A DNA stretch of 64,000 bases from JACVRW01 sp963751105. GTDB taxonomy: Bacteria; Actinomycetota; Thermoleophilia; Solirubrobacterales; Thermoleophilaceae. Where the stretch lies: the NCBI GenBank assembly GCA_963751105.1, contig CAVVTG010000002.1, positions 1,922,001 to 1,986,000 on the forward strand. The letters run 5' to 3'. Numbering within the stretch: position 1 is the first letter of the stretch; every line of letters begins with the position of its first letter. The notes beneath the pieces are model-generated. The model ran no database searches. It had not been told where the DNA came from and saw nothing but the letters and a program-made list of their open reading frames with translations. Made by a program: the position numbers and the translations under genes. Positions 49,470 through 58,682 of the stretch are shown here, piece after piece.

Positions 49470-50582
49470 TTATCCGATGAGAGCGGCCCGGCGCCCCGCC
49501 AACGCCAGAACGAGAGCGGCCGCGACGGCCACCCCGCCGGCCACGACCCAGGCCGTGGCGAAGCCCGCCGCCGAGTAGAGCGCGCCGAAGGCCGCGGGAC
49601 CACCGGCCGCGCCCACGTAGATGCCCGTCTGGCTGACACCCGTGGCCGCGCCGGGCGCCTCGCGGTGGAGGTGGACGACGGCCATGTTGAAGATCCCCGG
49701 CCAGCCCCATCCGAGCGCGAAGGCCAGCACGACGCCGACGACGAACGGGGCCGGCTGGCCGATGGCCAGCAGCAGGAACCCGACCGAGCCGAGCAGCAGC
49801 AGGAAGGTGACCATGCCGAAGCCGTAGTCGCCACGGCGGTCGGCGCGGACGCCGACCGACAGCCGGACCACGAGCGAGAGGGCGCTGCCCAGCGCAGCCA
49901 GCACGCCGGCCGTGCCCTCGCCGATGCCGGCGTCCACGCCCGCCGCCACCAGGTAGGCGCTGAGCGCACCTGGCGCGGCGCTGCCCAGGGCGGCGCCCAA
50001 GGCGATCAGGATCAGGGCCTGCGACGGGCGCGGGGCCCGGTCGCGAGCCGGCGCCGGCCGCAGCGAGGACGCCTCGCGGGAGAGGACCACGGCGACCGCC
50101 AGCGGCCCGAGCGCGCACAGGGCGAAGGTCGCGCGCCAGCCGAACGGTATGGCCAGGAGCGGGAGCGAAAGACCGCTGACGAGCACCGCAGCGGGAATGG
50201 AGGACTGCTTGATGCCGAAGGCGAGGCCCTGGCGCTCCTGCGCCACCTGGTCCGCCATGAACAGGTTGATCGCCGGCTGGGCAACGGCGTTGGCCAGGCC
50301 CGCCAGCGCGAGGAACACGAACAGGACGGCCAGCGAGTCGGCGAGGGCCGCCGCCGCGAGCAGGGCGACGGCGGTGATGAGAACCGCCCCGCGCATCGCC
50401 CGTAGCGCCCCGGTGCGCTCCGAGAGCCGACCGCCGGGCCCGGCGCCGAACGCTCCCGCGAGAAAGAAGACGGTGACCCCGGCGGCCACGGCCGAGATGC
50501 TCGAACCGAGGTCGCCGCGGATCTGGAGCGCGAGTGCCCCCACCAGGAACCCGGGCAGCACGGTGGCCGTGCCCGCGGCCAC
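49470..50582 (-). CDS. MFS transporter
   Basis: A major facilitator of about 370 residues with roughly 12 helices: TATVLPGFLVGALALQIRGD in helix 1 and GGRLSERTGALRAMRG as the motif-A loop. The only standard start after the SLC13 gene is GTG 50582, which trims the front of helix 1; the sequence reads on upstream as LRPSLLA without ATG/GTG/TTG, so the real start may be non-standard or an indel may be present. The substrate is unknown. Confidence 0.8.
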   Translation of the reverse strand: MAAGTATVLPGFLVGALALQIRGDLGSSISAVAAGVTVFFLAGAFGAGPGGRLSERTGALRAMRGAVLITAVALLAAAALADSLAVLFVFLALAGLANAVAQPAINLFMADQVAQERQGLAFGIKQSSIPAAVLVSGLSLPLLAIPFGWRATFALCALGPLAVAVVLSREASSLRPAPARDRAPRPSQALILIALGAALGSAAPGALSAYLVAAGVDAGIGEGTAGVLAALGSALSLVVRLSVGVRADRRGDYGFGMVTFLLLLGSVGFLLLAIGQPAPFVVGVVLAFALGWGWPGIFNMAVVHLHREAPGAATGVSQTGIYVGAAGGPAAFGALYSAAGFATAWVVAGGVAVAAALVLALAGRRAALIG

Positions 50583-50608
50583 CGCGAGCAGCGAAGGGCG
50601 GAGTACGG

Positions 50609-52258
50609 CTACGCGAGCCCCACGAGGTTGGCCATCACGAACACGCCGACGATGCACAACACGGCACCGATGATGTCGAAGACGAATCCCGCCTTCAGCA
50701 TCCGCGTGATCGGGAGCAACCCCGAGGAGTAGACGATCGCGTTGGGCGGCGTGGAGACGGGCAGCATGAACCCGTAGTTTGCCCCGAAGATCGCCGCCAG
50801 AGCAGGGATGGTCGGATTCAGGTCGGCGCTCACCGCTATCGAGATCGCGATCGGGACGACGATCGCGGCGCTCGCCGTGTTGCTGGTGGTCTCGGAGATC
50901 AGGACGGCGATTATCACGACCACGACCGTGATACCGAAGATGCTCGATACCCCGAGACCATCGGAGATCGAGGTGCCGATCTCCTCGGCCAGGCCGGTCT
51001 CGGACAGCATGGCCCCGAGCACGATGCCGCCCCCGAACAGGAGGACGGTTCCCCAATCGATGCGGGCCGCCTGATTCCAGTTGAGCGTGAACTTGCGCTG
51101 CTGCCAGTCGACCGGCAGCAAGAAGAGCAGAGCCGCAGCGATCAGCGCGACGATCCCCTCGTTGGACGCCTCGCTCACCTGCACGTACGCATCCGAGTCG
51201 TCGCCGGAGATCAGCCCGACCAGGCCGGGCAGGAACCAGCCGATCAGCGCGAAGGCGAGCACGAGCAGCGTGTTCTTCTCGCCGCGTGAGAGCGGCCCGA
51301 GCTTGGCCCGCTCCTCCTTCACGTACTCCTCGACTCCGTCGATGTGGCGCACCTCGGGCTTGTTCATGAGCGTCACGATCAGCACCACCGCGACGAACAT
51401 GATCGCCGCGATCGGAAGCGCCATCACGAACCATTCGAAGAAGGTGATCGGCTCGCCGGTCTCGGCCTCGAGCAGCTCCCGCCCGATCAGGTTGGGCGGG
51501 CTGCCGATGGGCAGCAGGAGACCACCTACGGTGATCCCGTAGGTGATCACCAGCATGAGCGCGGCACCGAAGCGCAACCGCTCGACGTCGTGGTCCCCCT
51601 CGAGCTGCCTCGTGACCATTCCCCCCACGACGCCCATGACGCCCAGCGCGATCGGCAGCATCATGGCCGCGGCCGCGGTGTTCGACATCACCGGGGACGT
51701 GACAAAACCGATGAGGCCGAAGGCGAGGATGATGCGGAAGCTCGAGCCCCCCACCGACTTCATCGACAGAACGCGATAGGCCAATCTTCGGTGCAACCCG
51801 TGCACCACCATGGCCTCGGCGATGATGAAGCTGCCGATGAACAGGAAGATCGTGTCGTCCGCGAACGTGGGGAACACCACGTCAACGGGCGAGTCCCCCT
51901 CCTCGGGCGGCGGCGTGGCCTCCAGCAGCGCCACCAGTGCGACCCCGAGCAACGCGGTGACCGGGATCGGGATGGGCTCGGTGACCCACCACACCACGAC
52001 CAGCCCGAGGATGGCCGCGAGCCGGTGCTGGTTCGGGTCGAGCCCCAGCGGCAGGAGCAGCAGCACGGCGAAGACGACCGGGCCAAGGAACAGGCCGATC
52101 GTCCGGCGTCGGCGCTCGAAGCGCTCCTCGGCGGCCGACAGCCGGCCCTCTTCGGTCTGCTCGTCGAGCGTGCGGTAGGTACCGCCCCGTCCGATGTCTC
52201 GGATCTCGGGCTTATCCCCCTCTGGCTCGCCGCGCCTCTCCTCCGTCGGCGTCGACAT
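50609..52258 (-). CDS. SLC13/DASS-family anion:sodium symporter
   Basis: A 549-residue member of the divalent anion:sodium symporter family. Two SNT signature repeats mark the substrate/sodium site: SPVMSNTAAAAMMLPIAL near residue 188 and SETTSNTASAAIVVPIA near 455, each followed by a re-entrant loop (LPIGSPPNLIG and LPVSTPPNAIV). It probably imports dicarboxylates such as succinate, or sulfate; the first fits a genome centred on acid catabolism. The N-terminus has about 50 polar residues before helix 1. It is followed at 26 bases by the MFS gene. Confidence 0.88.
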   Translation of the reverse strand: MSTPTEERRGEPEGDKPEIRDIGRGGTYRTLDEQTEEGRLSAAEERFERRRRTIGLFLGPVVFAVLLLLPLGLDPNQHRLAAILGLVVVWWVTEPIPIPVTALLGVALVALLEATPPPEEGDSPVDVVFPTFADDTIFLFIGSFIIAEAMVVHGLHRRLAYRVLSMKSVGGSSFRIILAFGLIGFVTSPVMSNTAAAAMMLPIALGVMGVVGGMVTRQLEGDHDVERLRFGAALMLVITYGITVGGLLLPIGSPPNLIGRELLEAETGEPITFFEWFVMALPIAAIMFVAVVLIVTLMNKPEVRHIDGVEEYVKEERAKLGPLSRGEKNTLLVLAFALIGWFLPGLVGLISGDDSDAYVQVSEASNEGIVALIAAALLFLLPVDWQQRKFTLNWNQAARIDWGTVLLFGGGIVLGAMLSETGLAEEIGTSISDGLGVSSIFGITVVVVIIAVLISETTSNTASAAIVVPIAISIAVSADLNPTIPALAAIFGANYGFMLPVSTPPNAIVYSSGLLPITRMLKAGFVFDIIGAVLCIVGVFVMANLVGLA

Positions 52259-52288
52259 GTTGCGATCGCTACCCGGGAATCGCGCGGG

Positions 52289-53200
52289 CTATGCCCGGTG
52301 CCACTCCACCGGGCCGGCGGTGAGCACGTGGCTGCCCAGCGGCCGGCCGAGAACGCGCTGGGCCTCGCGGGCACAAGCCACCAGCCGGTCCAGGTCGATG
52401 CCGGTGTCGTAGCCCATCTCGTGGAGCATGGAGACCAGGTCCTCGCTGGCGATGTTGCCGGTGGCTCCGGGAGGTACCGGGCAGCCGCCCAGCTCGCCGA
52501 ACGAGGATTCGAAGGAGCGCACGCCCGAGTCGAGCGCCGCCACCACGTTGGCCAGCCCCTGACCACGGGTGTTGTGGAAGTGGGCGGTGAGCTCCACGCC
52601 GAGATCGAGATCGCCGAAGAAGCTCCGCACCTGGCCGGGGTTGGCCATTCCCGTGGTGTCGCCGAAGGCGATCTCCTCACAGCCGGCGTCGATCAGCCGC
52701 TGAGCGATCGACACGACCCGCTCACGCGGGACCTCCCCCTCGTACGGACAGCCGAAGGCCACGGAGATGACGCCTTCGCAGCGCAGACCCTCGTCGCGTG
52801 CTCGCGCCACCACCTGCTCGAGCCCGGTGAGCGACTCCTCGATCGAGCGGTTCACGTTCTTCTGGTTGTGGGTCTCCGAGGCCGACAGGAAGAGGTTGAC
52901 CTCGGTGAAGCGGTCGCGCACCTCGAGGGCGTTGTCGAGTCCCCGTTCGTTGGGGACCAGCACGGTCACCGCCACGTCGTCCGGGATCTCCGCTCGGCGC
53001 AGCACCTCGGCGCCGTCGGCCAGCTGCGGGATCACGTCGGCCCGGACGAAGCTCGTGACCTCGAGGCGGCGAACGCCGGTGCGGGCAAGCATCTCCACCA
53101 GCCGCACCTTGTCCGCGGTGGCGATGACCTCGGGCTCGTTCTGGAAGCCGTCGCGGGGTCCAACCTCGCGGATGCGAACCGTCTCGGCGGCGTCGGGCAC
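52289..53200 (-). CDS. Hydroxymethylglutaryl-CoA lyase
   Basis: A 303-residue DRE-TIM-barrel lyase. Motifs are VRIREVGPRDGFQNEP (catalytic Arg-Asp), TAHFHNTRGQGLANV (metal His-x-His) and ELGGCPVPPGATGNIASED with the flexible-loop cysteine near residue 245. It splits HMG-CoA into acetyl-CoA and acetoacetate in leucine breakdown. GTG 53200 is two bases after the SDR gene stop, so they are coupled. Acetoacetate could then be reactivated by the acetoacetyl-CoA synthetase at 39135-40997. Confidence 0.88.
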   Translation of the reverse strand: MPDAAETVRIREVGPRDGFQNEPEVIATADKVRLVEMLARTGVRRLEVTSFVRADVIPQLADGAEVLRRAEIPDDVAVTVLVPNERGLDNALEVRDRFTEVNLFLSASETHNQKNVNRSIEESLTGLEQVVARARDEGLRCEGVISVAFGCPYEGEVPRERVVSIAQRLIDAGCEEIAFGDTTGMANPGQVRSFFGDLDLGVELTAHFHNTRGQGLANVVAALDSGVRSFESSFGELGGCPVPPGATGNIASEDLVSMLHEMGYDTGIDLDRLVACAREAQRVLGRPLGSHVLTAGPVEWHRA

Positions 53201-53202
53201 GC

Positions 53203-53952
53203 TCAGATTCTGGCAAGCCCGCCGCTCACGCCGAGCGACTGTCCGGTGACGTAGGACGCGTCGTCGGAGGCGAGGAAGGCGATCGCGGCGGCCACCTCGT
53301 CGGGCTGGCCGAGGCGGCGAAGGTTGGTGGCGCCGACCATGTTCTCCACCAGCCGCTGCCCGCGCTCCCCGAGCGCCTCGGGCGCCGCCATCAGGAGCGG
53401 CGTCTCGATCGGCCCCGGGGCGACGGCGTTGCAGGTCACGCCGTAGCGGCCGTTCTCGATGGCGATCGCCTTGGTGAAGCCGAGCACGCCGCCCTTGGCG
53501 GCGGAGTAGACGGCCGAGCCGCTCGAGCCCACCCGGCCCGCCTCCGAGGAGACGTTGACGATGCGGCCGCGGCGACGCTCCTGCATGCCGGGCAGGACGG
53601 CGTGGGTGCAGGCCAAGACGCCCACCAGGTTCACGGCCAGCACACGGGCCCACAGCTCCGCGTCGGTGTGGGTGAAGAAGCCCCACTCGTCGTAACCGGC
53701 GTTGTTGACGAGGATGTCCACCGGCCCCAGCTCGGTCGCCGTTCCCTCCACCGCGCCGCGCACCGAGTCAGGCGAGCGAACGTCGAGCTCGAAGGCGGCG
53801 CCGTCGATTTCGTCGGCCACCGCACGTGCGCCCTCGAGGTCAAGGTCGGTGACGGCCACGCTCGCGCCCTCGGCCGCCAGGCGGCGTGACGTGGCGGCGC
53901 CGATGCCAGACGCGCCGCCGGTGACCAGGGCTGTGCGCTGCGCCAGTCTCAA
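53203..53952 (-). CDS. Short-chain dehydrogenase/reductase
   Basis: A 249-residue classical SDR: TALVTGGASGIGAATSRRLA (cofactor TGxxxGIG), VDILVNNAGYDEWGF (NNAG), the catalytic Ser in VNVSSEAGRVGS and Tyr/Lys in SAVYSAAKGGV (YxxxK), and closing YVTGQSLGVSGGL. The VTDLDLEGAR segment after the second strand favours NAD(H). It resembles 3-hydroxyacyl-CoA dehydrogenases or FabG-like enzymes. Start is TTG 53952. It is coupled to HMG-CoA lyase. Confidence 0.87.
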   Translation of the reverse strand: MRLAQRTALVTGGASGIGAATSRRLAAEGASVAVTDLDLEGARAVADEIDGAAFELDVRSPDSVRGAVEGTATELGPVDILVNNAGYDEWGFFTHTDAELWARVLAVNLVGVLACTHAVLPGMQERRRGRIVNVSSEAGRVGSSGSAVYSAAKGGVLGFTKAIAIENGRYGVTCNAVAPGPIETPLLMAAPEALGERGQRLVENMVGATNLRRLGQPDEVAAAIAFLASDDASYVTGQSLGVSGGLARI

Positions 53953-53992
53953 GCCGCGCGGCAGCCTATCCGTTCGTTAGGGTGGCCGCCCG

Positions 53993-54925
53993 GTGGACGT
54001 GGCCCTTCTCTCCGGCGGTACGGGCGGGGCAAAGCTCGCTCGCGGACTGGCCGAGGTGGCCGGCGAGCTCACCGTCGTCGCCAACACGGGTGACGACGTG
54101 GAGGTCTACGGCGTTCACGTCTCGCCCGACCCCGATCTCGTGACCTGGTGGCTGGCGGACGAGATCGACGAGCGTGGCTGGGGCCTGCGCGACGACAGCT
54201 GGCGGGTGATGGAGGCCTTCGAGGCGGCGGGGCGGCCGCACTGGTTTCGCCTAGGCGACCGCGACCTCGCGATGTGCCTCGTGCGCACCGAGCGGCTGCG
54301 CGCCGGACGCTCGCTGACGGAGGCCCACGCGGCGGTGGTGGAGGCGATGGGCGTGCAGGCGCGGGTCCTGCCCATGTCGGACCAGCCCGTGGCCACCTGG
54401 GTGGGCGCCCGGGCGCGCACGCTGCCCTTCCAGGAGTTCATGATCGTCGAAGGGGCGCGTGGCCCGGTCGAGAGGGTGGAGCTGCGCGGCGTGGAGGCCG
54501 CCCGTCCGAGCCAAGCCGTTCTCCAGGCGCTGAGCGACGCGGACATCATCGTGATCGGTCCCTCCAACCCGGTCATCTCGATCGGGCCGATCCTCGCCCT
54601 CCCCGGCATGAGGGATGCGCTGCGCGAAGCCAGGGCGCCGGTGGTGGCGGTGAGCCCGTTCGTGGGCGGGCGCACGCTCAAGGGCCCGACCGACGCCTTC
54701 TGCGACTACGCGGCGATCGAGCGGAGCGCCCAGGGGATCGCCGGCGCCTATGGCGACGTGCTCGACGGCCTGGTGGCCGACGAGCCGGCGGAGGGTCTGC
54801 CCTCGCTGGTCATCCCCACGCTCATGGGCGACGCACGAGAGCGTGTGCGGGTCGCCACGAACACCCTCGATTTTGCGGCGAAGCTTCGCCAGGCGGGGCT
54901 GGGGCCCGGGGCCTCACCGCGCTAG
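53993..54925 (+). CDS. cofD: 2-phospho-L-lactate (phosphoenolpyruvyl) transferase CofD/FbiA
   Basis: A 310-residue enzyme from GTG 53993 that joins the nucleotide-activated lactyl/enolpyruvyl moiety to the deazaflavin Fo. The opening LLSGGTGGAKLARGLAEV and VVANTGDDVEVYGVHVSPD are diagnostic of CofD/FbiA; DRDLAMCLVRTERLRAG and IIVIGPSNPVISIGPILAL follow. In Actinobacteria the product is the F420-0 precursor, probably dehydro-F420-0. First of the cofD-cofC-cofE run. Confidence 0.93.
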   Translation: MDVALLSGGTGGAKLARGLAEVAGELTVVANTGDDVEVYGVHVSPDPDLVTWWLADEIDERGWGLRDDSWRVMEAFEAAGRPHWFRLGDRDLAMCLVRTERLRAGRSLTEAHAAVVEAMGVQARVLPMSDQPVATWVGARARTLPFQEFMIVEGARGPVERVELRGVEAARPSQAVLQALSDADIIVIGPSNPVISIGPILALPGMRDALREARAPVVAVSPFVGGRTLKGPTDAFCDYAAIERSAQGIAGAYGDVLDGLVADEPAEGLPSLVIPTLMGDARERVRVATNTLDFAAKLRQAGLGPGASPR

Positions 54926-54951
54926 TCTCGGCCGGTCCCCCCGGCCGCCTG

Positions 54952-55644
54952 ATGAGAACGATCGCGATCCTCCCGGTGAAGAGCTTCGGCGCCGCCAAGC
55001 AACGGCTCGCGGGGCGGCTCGGCGCCGGCTCGCGCCAGGCGCTCGCGCAGGCCATGTTCTCGGACGTGCTCACCTCGCTGCGACACGTCCCGGGGCTCGA
55101 CGCCGTCGCGGTCGTGACGACCGACCGCGTGGCCGAGGGCGTCGCCCTCGGCCAGGGGGTACATGTGCTGAGAGATCCCGAGCAGCAGGGCCAGTCGCAG
55201 GCCGCGTCGATCGGCATCCGCCACGCCATCGACGCCGGCTACGAGCGCGCGCTGCTGGTCCCGGGCGACACACCCCTGCTCGACCCGGACGAGGTCGAGA
55301 GCCTGCTGGCGCAGGCATCACCGGTGGTGGCTGTGCCTGATCGGCACGGCACCGGGACCAACGCCCTGCTGCTCGCTCCGCCCGACGCGATCGCACCGAG
55401 CTTCGGCCCGGGAAGCTTCGAGCGCCACACCGAGGCTGCACGCGCGGCGGGGGTGGAGCCCGTGGTGGCGAAGCTGTCCACCCTGATGCTCGACGTGGAC
55501 ACCCCGGACGACCTGGCCGAGCTGTCCTTGGCGCTCGAGACCCGGCGCGGCCATGCGCCCTCCACCCGCGGCGCGCTGCGTCAGCTCGACCGCTCGCGCG
55601 CTCGAGCCTCAGCCACGCGGGCGGCGCCCGCTCCCGCCGCCTGA
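54952..55644 (+). CDS. cofC: Phospholactate/PEP guanylyltransferase CofC/FbiD
   Basis: A 230-residue nucleotidyltransferase starting MRTIAILPVKSFGAAKQRLA, the CofC/FbiD signature. The nucleotide site includes VLRDPEQQGQSQAASIGIRH and LLVPGDTPLLDPDEV with the metal Asp. It activates 2-phospholactate or, in mycobacteria, phosphoenolpyruvate with GTP, providing the substrate for CofD. The C-terminal 30 residues are Arg/Ala-rich and probably disordered. ATG 54952 lies 26 bases after cofD; its stop overlaps the putative CTG start of cofE. Confidence 0.91.
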   Translation: MRTIAILPVKSFGAAKQRLAGRLGAGSRQALAQAMFSDVLTSLRHVPGLDAVAVVTTDRVAEGVALGQGVHVLRDPEQQGQSQAASIGIRHAIDAGYERALLVPGDTPLLDPDEVESLLAQASPVVAVPDRHGTGTNALLLAPPDAIAPSFGPGSFERHTEAARAAGVEPVVAKLSTLMLDVDTPDDLAELSLALETRRGHAPSTRGALRQLDRSRARASATRAAPAPAA

Positions 55645-56393
55645 GCACGCTCACCGTCACCGCCCTGGCCCCGCTGCCCGGGATCGGCTACGGCGAGGAT
55701 CTCGCCGGGTTGGTGGCCGCCGCAGCGCCCCCCGATCTGCGCGACGGCGACGTGGTGGTGATCGCCCACAAGGTGGTGTCCAAGGCCGAGGGGCGCACAC
55801 GGGTCCTGGCTCACATCGATCCGGGACCCGAGGCGCGCGAGCTCGCCGCCGAGCACGACAAGGACCCGCGCCTGGTGCAGGCGGTGCTCGACGAGTCGAC
55901 CGAGCTGCTGAGGGCGAGCACCGGCGTGCTGATCGCAGTGACCCCGCACGGCTTCGTGTGCGCCAACGCCGGCATCGATCAGTCGAACGTTTCCTCGGAG
56001 GGGGAGCTGGTGCTGCTGCCGGCGGATCCCGACGCCTCGGCGCGGCGGCTGCGCGAGGGCATCGGGCGTACGCGTGGGGTGCGGCCCGCCGTGGTGGTCA
56101 CCGACTCGTTCGGACGCGCGTGGCGCATGGGCCAGACCGACGTGGCCATCGGAGTCGCCGGCCTCGCGCCGATCGAGGAGTGGCGCGGCCGGCCCGACGC
56201 CTTCGGCCGCGAGCTGCGGGTCACGAGCATCGCGGTAGCCGACGCCGCGGCCGGCGCGGCCGACCTGGCGCGCTCGAAGGACTCGCGCCAGCCGGCGGTG
56301 CTGGTGCGCGGCCTCGAGCGCTACGTGACAGCCGAGGACGGCCCCGGTGCCGCGCCGCTGCGCAGGCCGGCCGACCAGGACCTCTTCAGGTAG
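55641..56393 (+). CDS. cofE: Coenzyme F420-0:L-glutamate ligase CofE, single domain
   Basis: CofE/FbiB-type ligase that adds gamma-linked glutamates to F420-0 using GTP. Signatures are DGDVVVIAHKVVSKAEGRT, HGFVCANAGIDQSNVSSEG, VVVTDSFGRAWRMGQTDVAI and AADLARSKDSRQPAVLVRG. The first standard in-frame start (TTG 55710) would remove a needed strand; a CTG at 55641 gives LSTLTVTALAPLPGIG, matching homologues, and overlaps the cofC stop as CTGA. It has about 250 residues and lacks the FMN reductase domain fused in mycobacterial FbiB. Confidence 0.88.
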   Translation: MSTLTVTALAPLPGIGYGEDLAGLVAAAAPPDLRDGDVVVIAHKVVSKAEGRTRVLAHIDPGPEARELAAEHDKDPRLVQAVLDESTELLRASTGVLIAVTPHGFVCANAGIDQSNVSSEGELVLLPADPDASARRLREGIGRTRGVRPAVVVTDSFGRAWRMGQTDVAIGVAGLAPIEEWRGRPDAFGRELRVTSIAVADAAAGAADLARSKDSRQPAVLVRGLERYVTAEDGPGAAPLRRPADQDLFR

Positions 56394-56395
56394 CT

Positions 56396-57895
56396 CTAGC
56401 TTTCCACGAAGTAGCTGCCGCTCTCGCCACTCGAGTAATACCGGCTCGTGACGGTCTTCTTCTTGGTGTAGAACTCGACGGCGTCGGGGCCGTGCGCGTG
56501 CAGGTCGCCGAGGAAGCTGTCCTTCCAGCCCGAGAACGGGAAGAAGGCCACCGGAGCGGCCACGCCGATGTTGACCCCGACCATGCCGGCGTCGACGTCG
56601 TGCTTGAAGCGCCGCACGGCGGCACCCGACTCGGTGAAGATCGAGACCCCGTTGCCGAATCGGGACCGGGCGATGGCCTCGAGCGCCTCGTCGAGCGTGT
56701 CCACGTGGACGAGCGACAGCACCGGCCCGAAGATCTCCTCGCTCACGATGTCCATCTCGGGCCTGGCTCCGTCGAGGATGGTGGCCCCGAGATAGCAGCC
56801 CTCGCCCGTCGCGGCGGGATCGCGGCCGTCGACCAGCAGCTCGGCGCCCTCCTCCACCCCGCGCTCGATCATGGACAGGATCCGCTCGCGCGCCTGCTCG
56901 GACACCACCGGGCCAAGCTCGGTGTCCTCGTCGATTCCGTCGCCCACCCGGATCTGCTCGGCGGCCTCGCGCAGAGCGGGCACCAGCCGCTCGTGGGCCT
57001 CCCCCACGGTGACGACCACCGAGCCGGCCATGCAGCGCTGCCCGGCGGCGCCGAAGGCCGATCCGACGATCCCGGCCACCGTCTTGTCGATCACCGCGTC
57101 CGGCATCACCACCATGTGGTTCTTGGCCCCGCCAAGCGCCTGCACCCGCTTGCCCGCTTGGGCCGAGCGCTCGTACACGATCTTGGCCACCGGCGCCGAC
57201 CCGACGAACGACACCGCGTCGATCCCCCGGTGATCGAGGATCCCCTCCACGATCTCGCGCCCCCCGTTGACCAGGTTGACCACCCCGGGGGGCAGGCCCA
57301 GCGAGTCCAGCACCTCGAAGGCGATCTGCTGCGTGAGCGGCACCTGCTCCGACGGCTTCAGGATGAACGTGTTGCCACAGCCGATCGCGAACGGCAGGAA
57401 CCAGAACGGCACCATCGCCGGGAAGTTGAACGGCACGATCGCCGCGCACACCCCCACCGGCTGACGAATCGTCTCCGCGTCGATCCCGCGCGACACGTCC
57501 TCCAGGATCCGGCCCTGCATCGTGGTGGGGATCGCGCACGCCGCCTCCACCATCTCGATCATGCGCGCCACCTCGGCCCGCGCGTCGCCGATCGTCTTGC
57601 CCATCTCGGTCGTCACCGAGCGCGCCAAGTCCTCCCGGCGCTCGTCCAGACCCGCCCGCAGGGCGAACAGGTGACGCGCCCGGGCGATCACCGACACGTC
57701 GCGCCACGCCGGCAGCGCCGCCCGCGCCGCGTCCACGGCCCGGTCCAGATCGGCGGCCGCCGACAGCGGGACCCTTGCCAGCACCTCGCCCGACGCCGGG
57801 TTGGTCACGTCCAGTGCCTCGGCTCCGTCGGACGCCGGAGTCCAGGAACCTCCTAGGTAGTTGTCGAGCAGGCGAACCGCGGCGGTGGCTTCCAT
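56396..57895 (-). CDS. mmsA: CoA-acylating methylmalonate-semialdehyde dehydrogenase
   Basis: A 499-residue aldehyde dehydrogenase of the MMSDH type, which turns methylmalonate semialdehyde into propionyl-CoA in valine (and inositol) breakdown. The nucleophile is the Cys in GAAGQRCMAGSVVV; MMSDH-type features are ALGGAKNHMVVMPDA (Asn in place of the general-base Glu), GVCAAIVPFNFPAMVPFWFL and the C-terminal PFSGWKDSFLGDLHAHGPDA. Propionyl-CoA could feed the acyl-CoA carboxylase nearby. It is convergent with cofE, two bases apart. Confidence 0.91.
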   Translation of the reverse strand: MEATAAVRLLDNYLGGSWTPASDGAEALDVTNPASGEVLARVPLSAAADLDRAVDAARAALPAWRDVSVIARARHLFALRAGLDERREDLARSVTTEMGKTIGDARAEVARMIEMVEAACAIPTTMQGRILEDVSRGIDAETIRQPVGVCAAIVPFNFPAMVPFWFLPFAIGCGNTFILKPSEQVPLTQQIAFEVLDSLGLPPGVVNLVNGGREIVEGILDHRGIDAVSFVGSAPVAKIVYERSAQAGKRVQALGGAKNHMVVMPDAVIDKTVAGIVGSAFGAAGQRCMAGSVVVTVGEAHERLVPALREAAEQIRVGDGIDEDTELGPVVSEQARERILSMIERGVEEGAELLVDGRDPAATGEGCYLGATILDGARPEMDIVSEEIFGPVLSLVHVDTLDEALEAIARSRFGNGVSIFTESGAAVRRFKHDVDAGMVGVNIGVAAPVAFFPFSGWKDSFLGDLHAHGPDAVEFYTKKKTVTSRYYSSGESGSYFVES

Positions 57896-57904
57896 GGGGC
57901 GAGC

Positions 57905-58678
57905 CTAGCCGCCGATAGGCGCGCGCGGATTCGAGCCCCAGAAGATCTGGGTGCCGGCCATGCCGATCAGATGGACCATCACGGTGTTGAGCACCATCGA
58001 CTTGGCCGTGGCCGTGCCCACGCCCACCGGACCGCCGCTGGCCGTGTAGCCGTAGTAGCAGCCGATCAGCACGATGGCTGTACCCATCGCCATGGCCTTG
58101 ATCAAGCTGAAGACGAGGTCCGGCGGGTTCTGGAACATCCAGAAGATCAGGAAGTAGCCACCCGAGCTGACCTCGCCGACCTGCTGGACCACCGCCAGAT
58201 AGCTGGCGAAGAAGCCGGCCCCCACAGCGCCGATATAGATGAACGGCAACACGATCCAGCAGGCGAGCAGGCGGGTGGCGCAGAGAAAGACGAGCGAGTC
58301 CACGCCCATCACCTCGAGGGCGTCGATCTCGTCCGAGATGCGCATCGCGCCGATCTCGGCCACCAGACCGGTGCCGACCTTGGCCGACATCATGTAGCCG
58401 AAGGCGTAGGGGATGATCTCGCGCAGGTCGCACCAGGCGCTGAACACGCCCGCGTACGGCGGGGTGCCGGTGGAGCGGCTGAAATAGGCGCCCTCGATCC
58501 CGCACGTGAGGCCGAGCGTGAACGCGGTGCCCCAGATGACGAGCGCCGAGCCGAGGATCAGGATGCCGGCCTGCCGCAGCGCCTCGCCGAAGAAGCGGAG
58601 CACCCGACCTGAGACCACGGCCCCGGTGACACGCGCGCTGAAGCCCGCCACCTCGCCCAGATCGGAGATCCCGCGCAC
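57905..58678 (-). CDS. MlaE-family ABC permease (YrbE-like)
   Basis: A 257-residue MlaE-type permease with five hydrophobic segments and the family core KVGTGLVAEIGAMRISDEID-ALEVMGVDSLVFL near residue 100, typical of mycobacterial YrbE proteins that move lipids or sterols together with an MCE protein and ATPase. No MlaF ATPase, second permease or MCE protein is adjacent, so partners must lie elsewhere. It diverges from a GntR gene across two operators, suggesting repression by it. Confidence 0.86.
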   Translation of the reverse strand: MRGISDLGEVAGFSARVTGAVVSGRVLRFFGEALRQAGILILGSALVIWGTAFTLGLTCGIEGAYFSRSTGTPPYAGVFSAWCDLREIIPYAFGYMMSAKVGTGLVAEIGAMRISDEIDALEVMGVDSLVFLCATRLLACWIVLPFIYIGAVGAGFFASYLAVVQQVGEVSSGGYFLIFWMFQNPPDLVFSLIKAMAMGTAIVLIGCYYGYTASGGPVGVGTATAKSMVLNTVMVHLIGMAGTQIFWGSNPRAPIGG

Positions 58679-58682
58679 GCCA

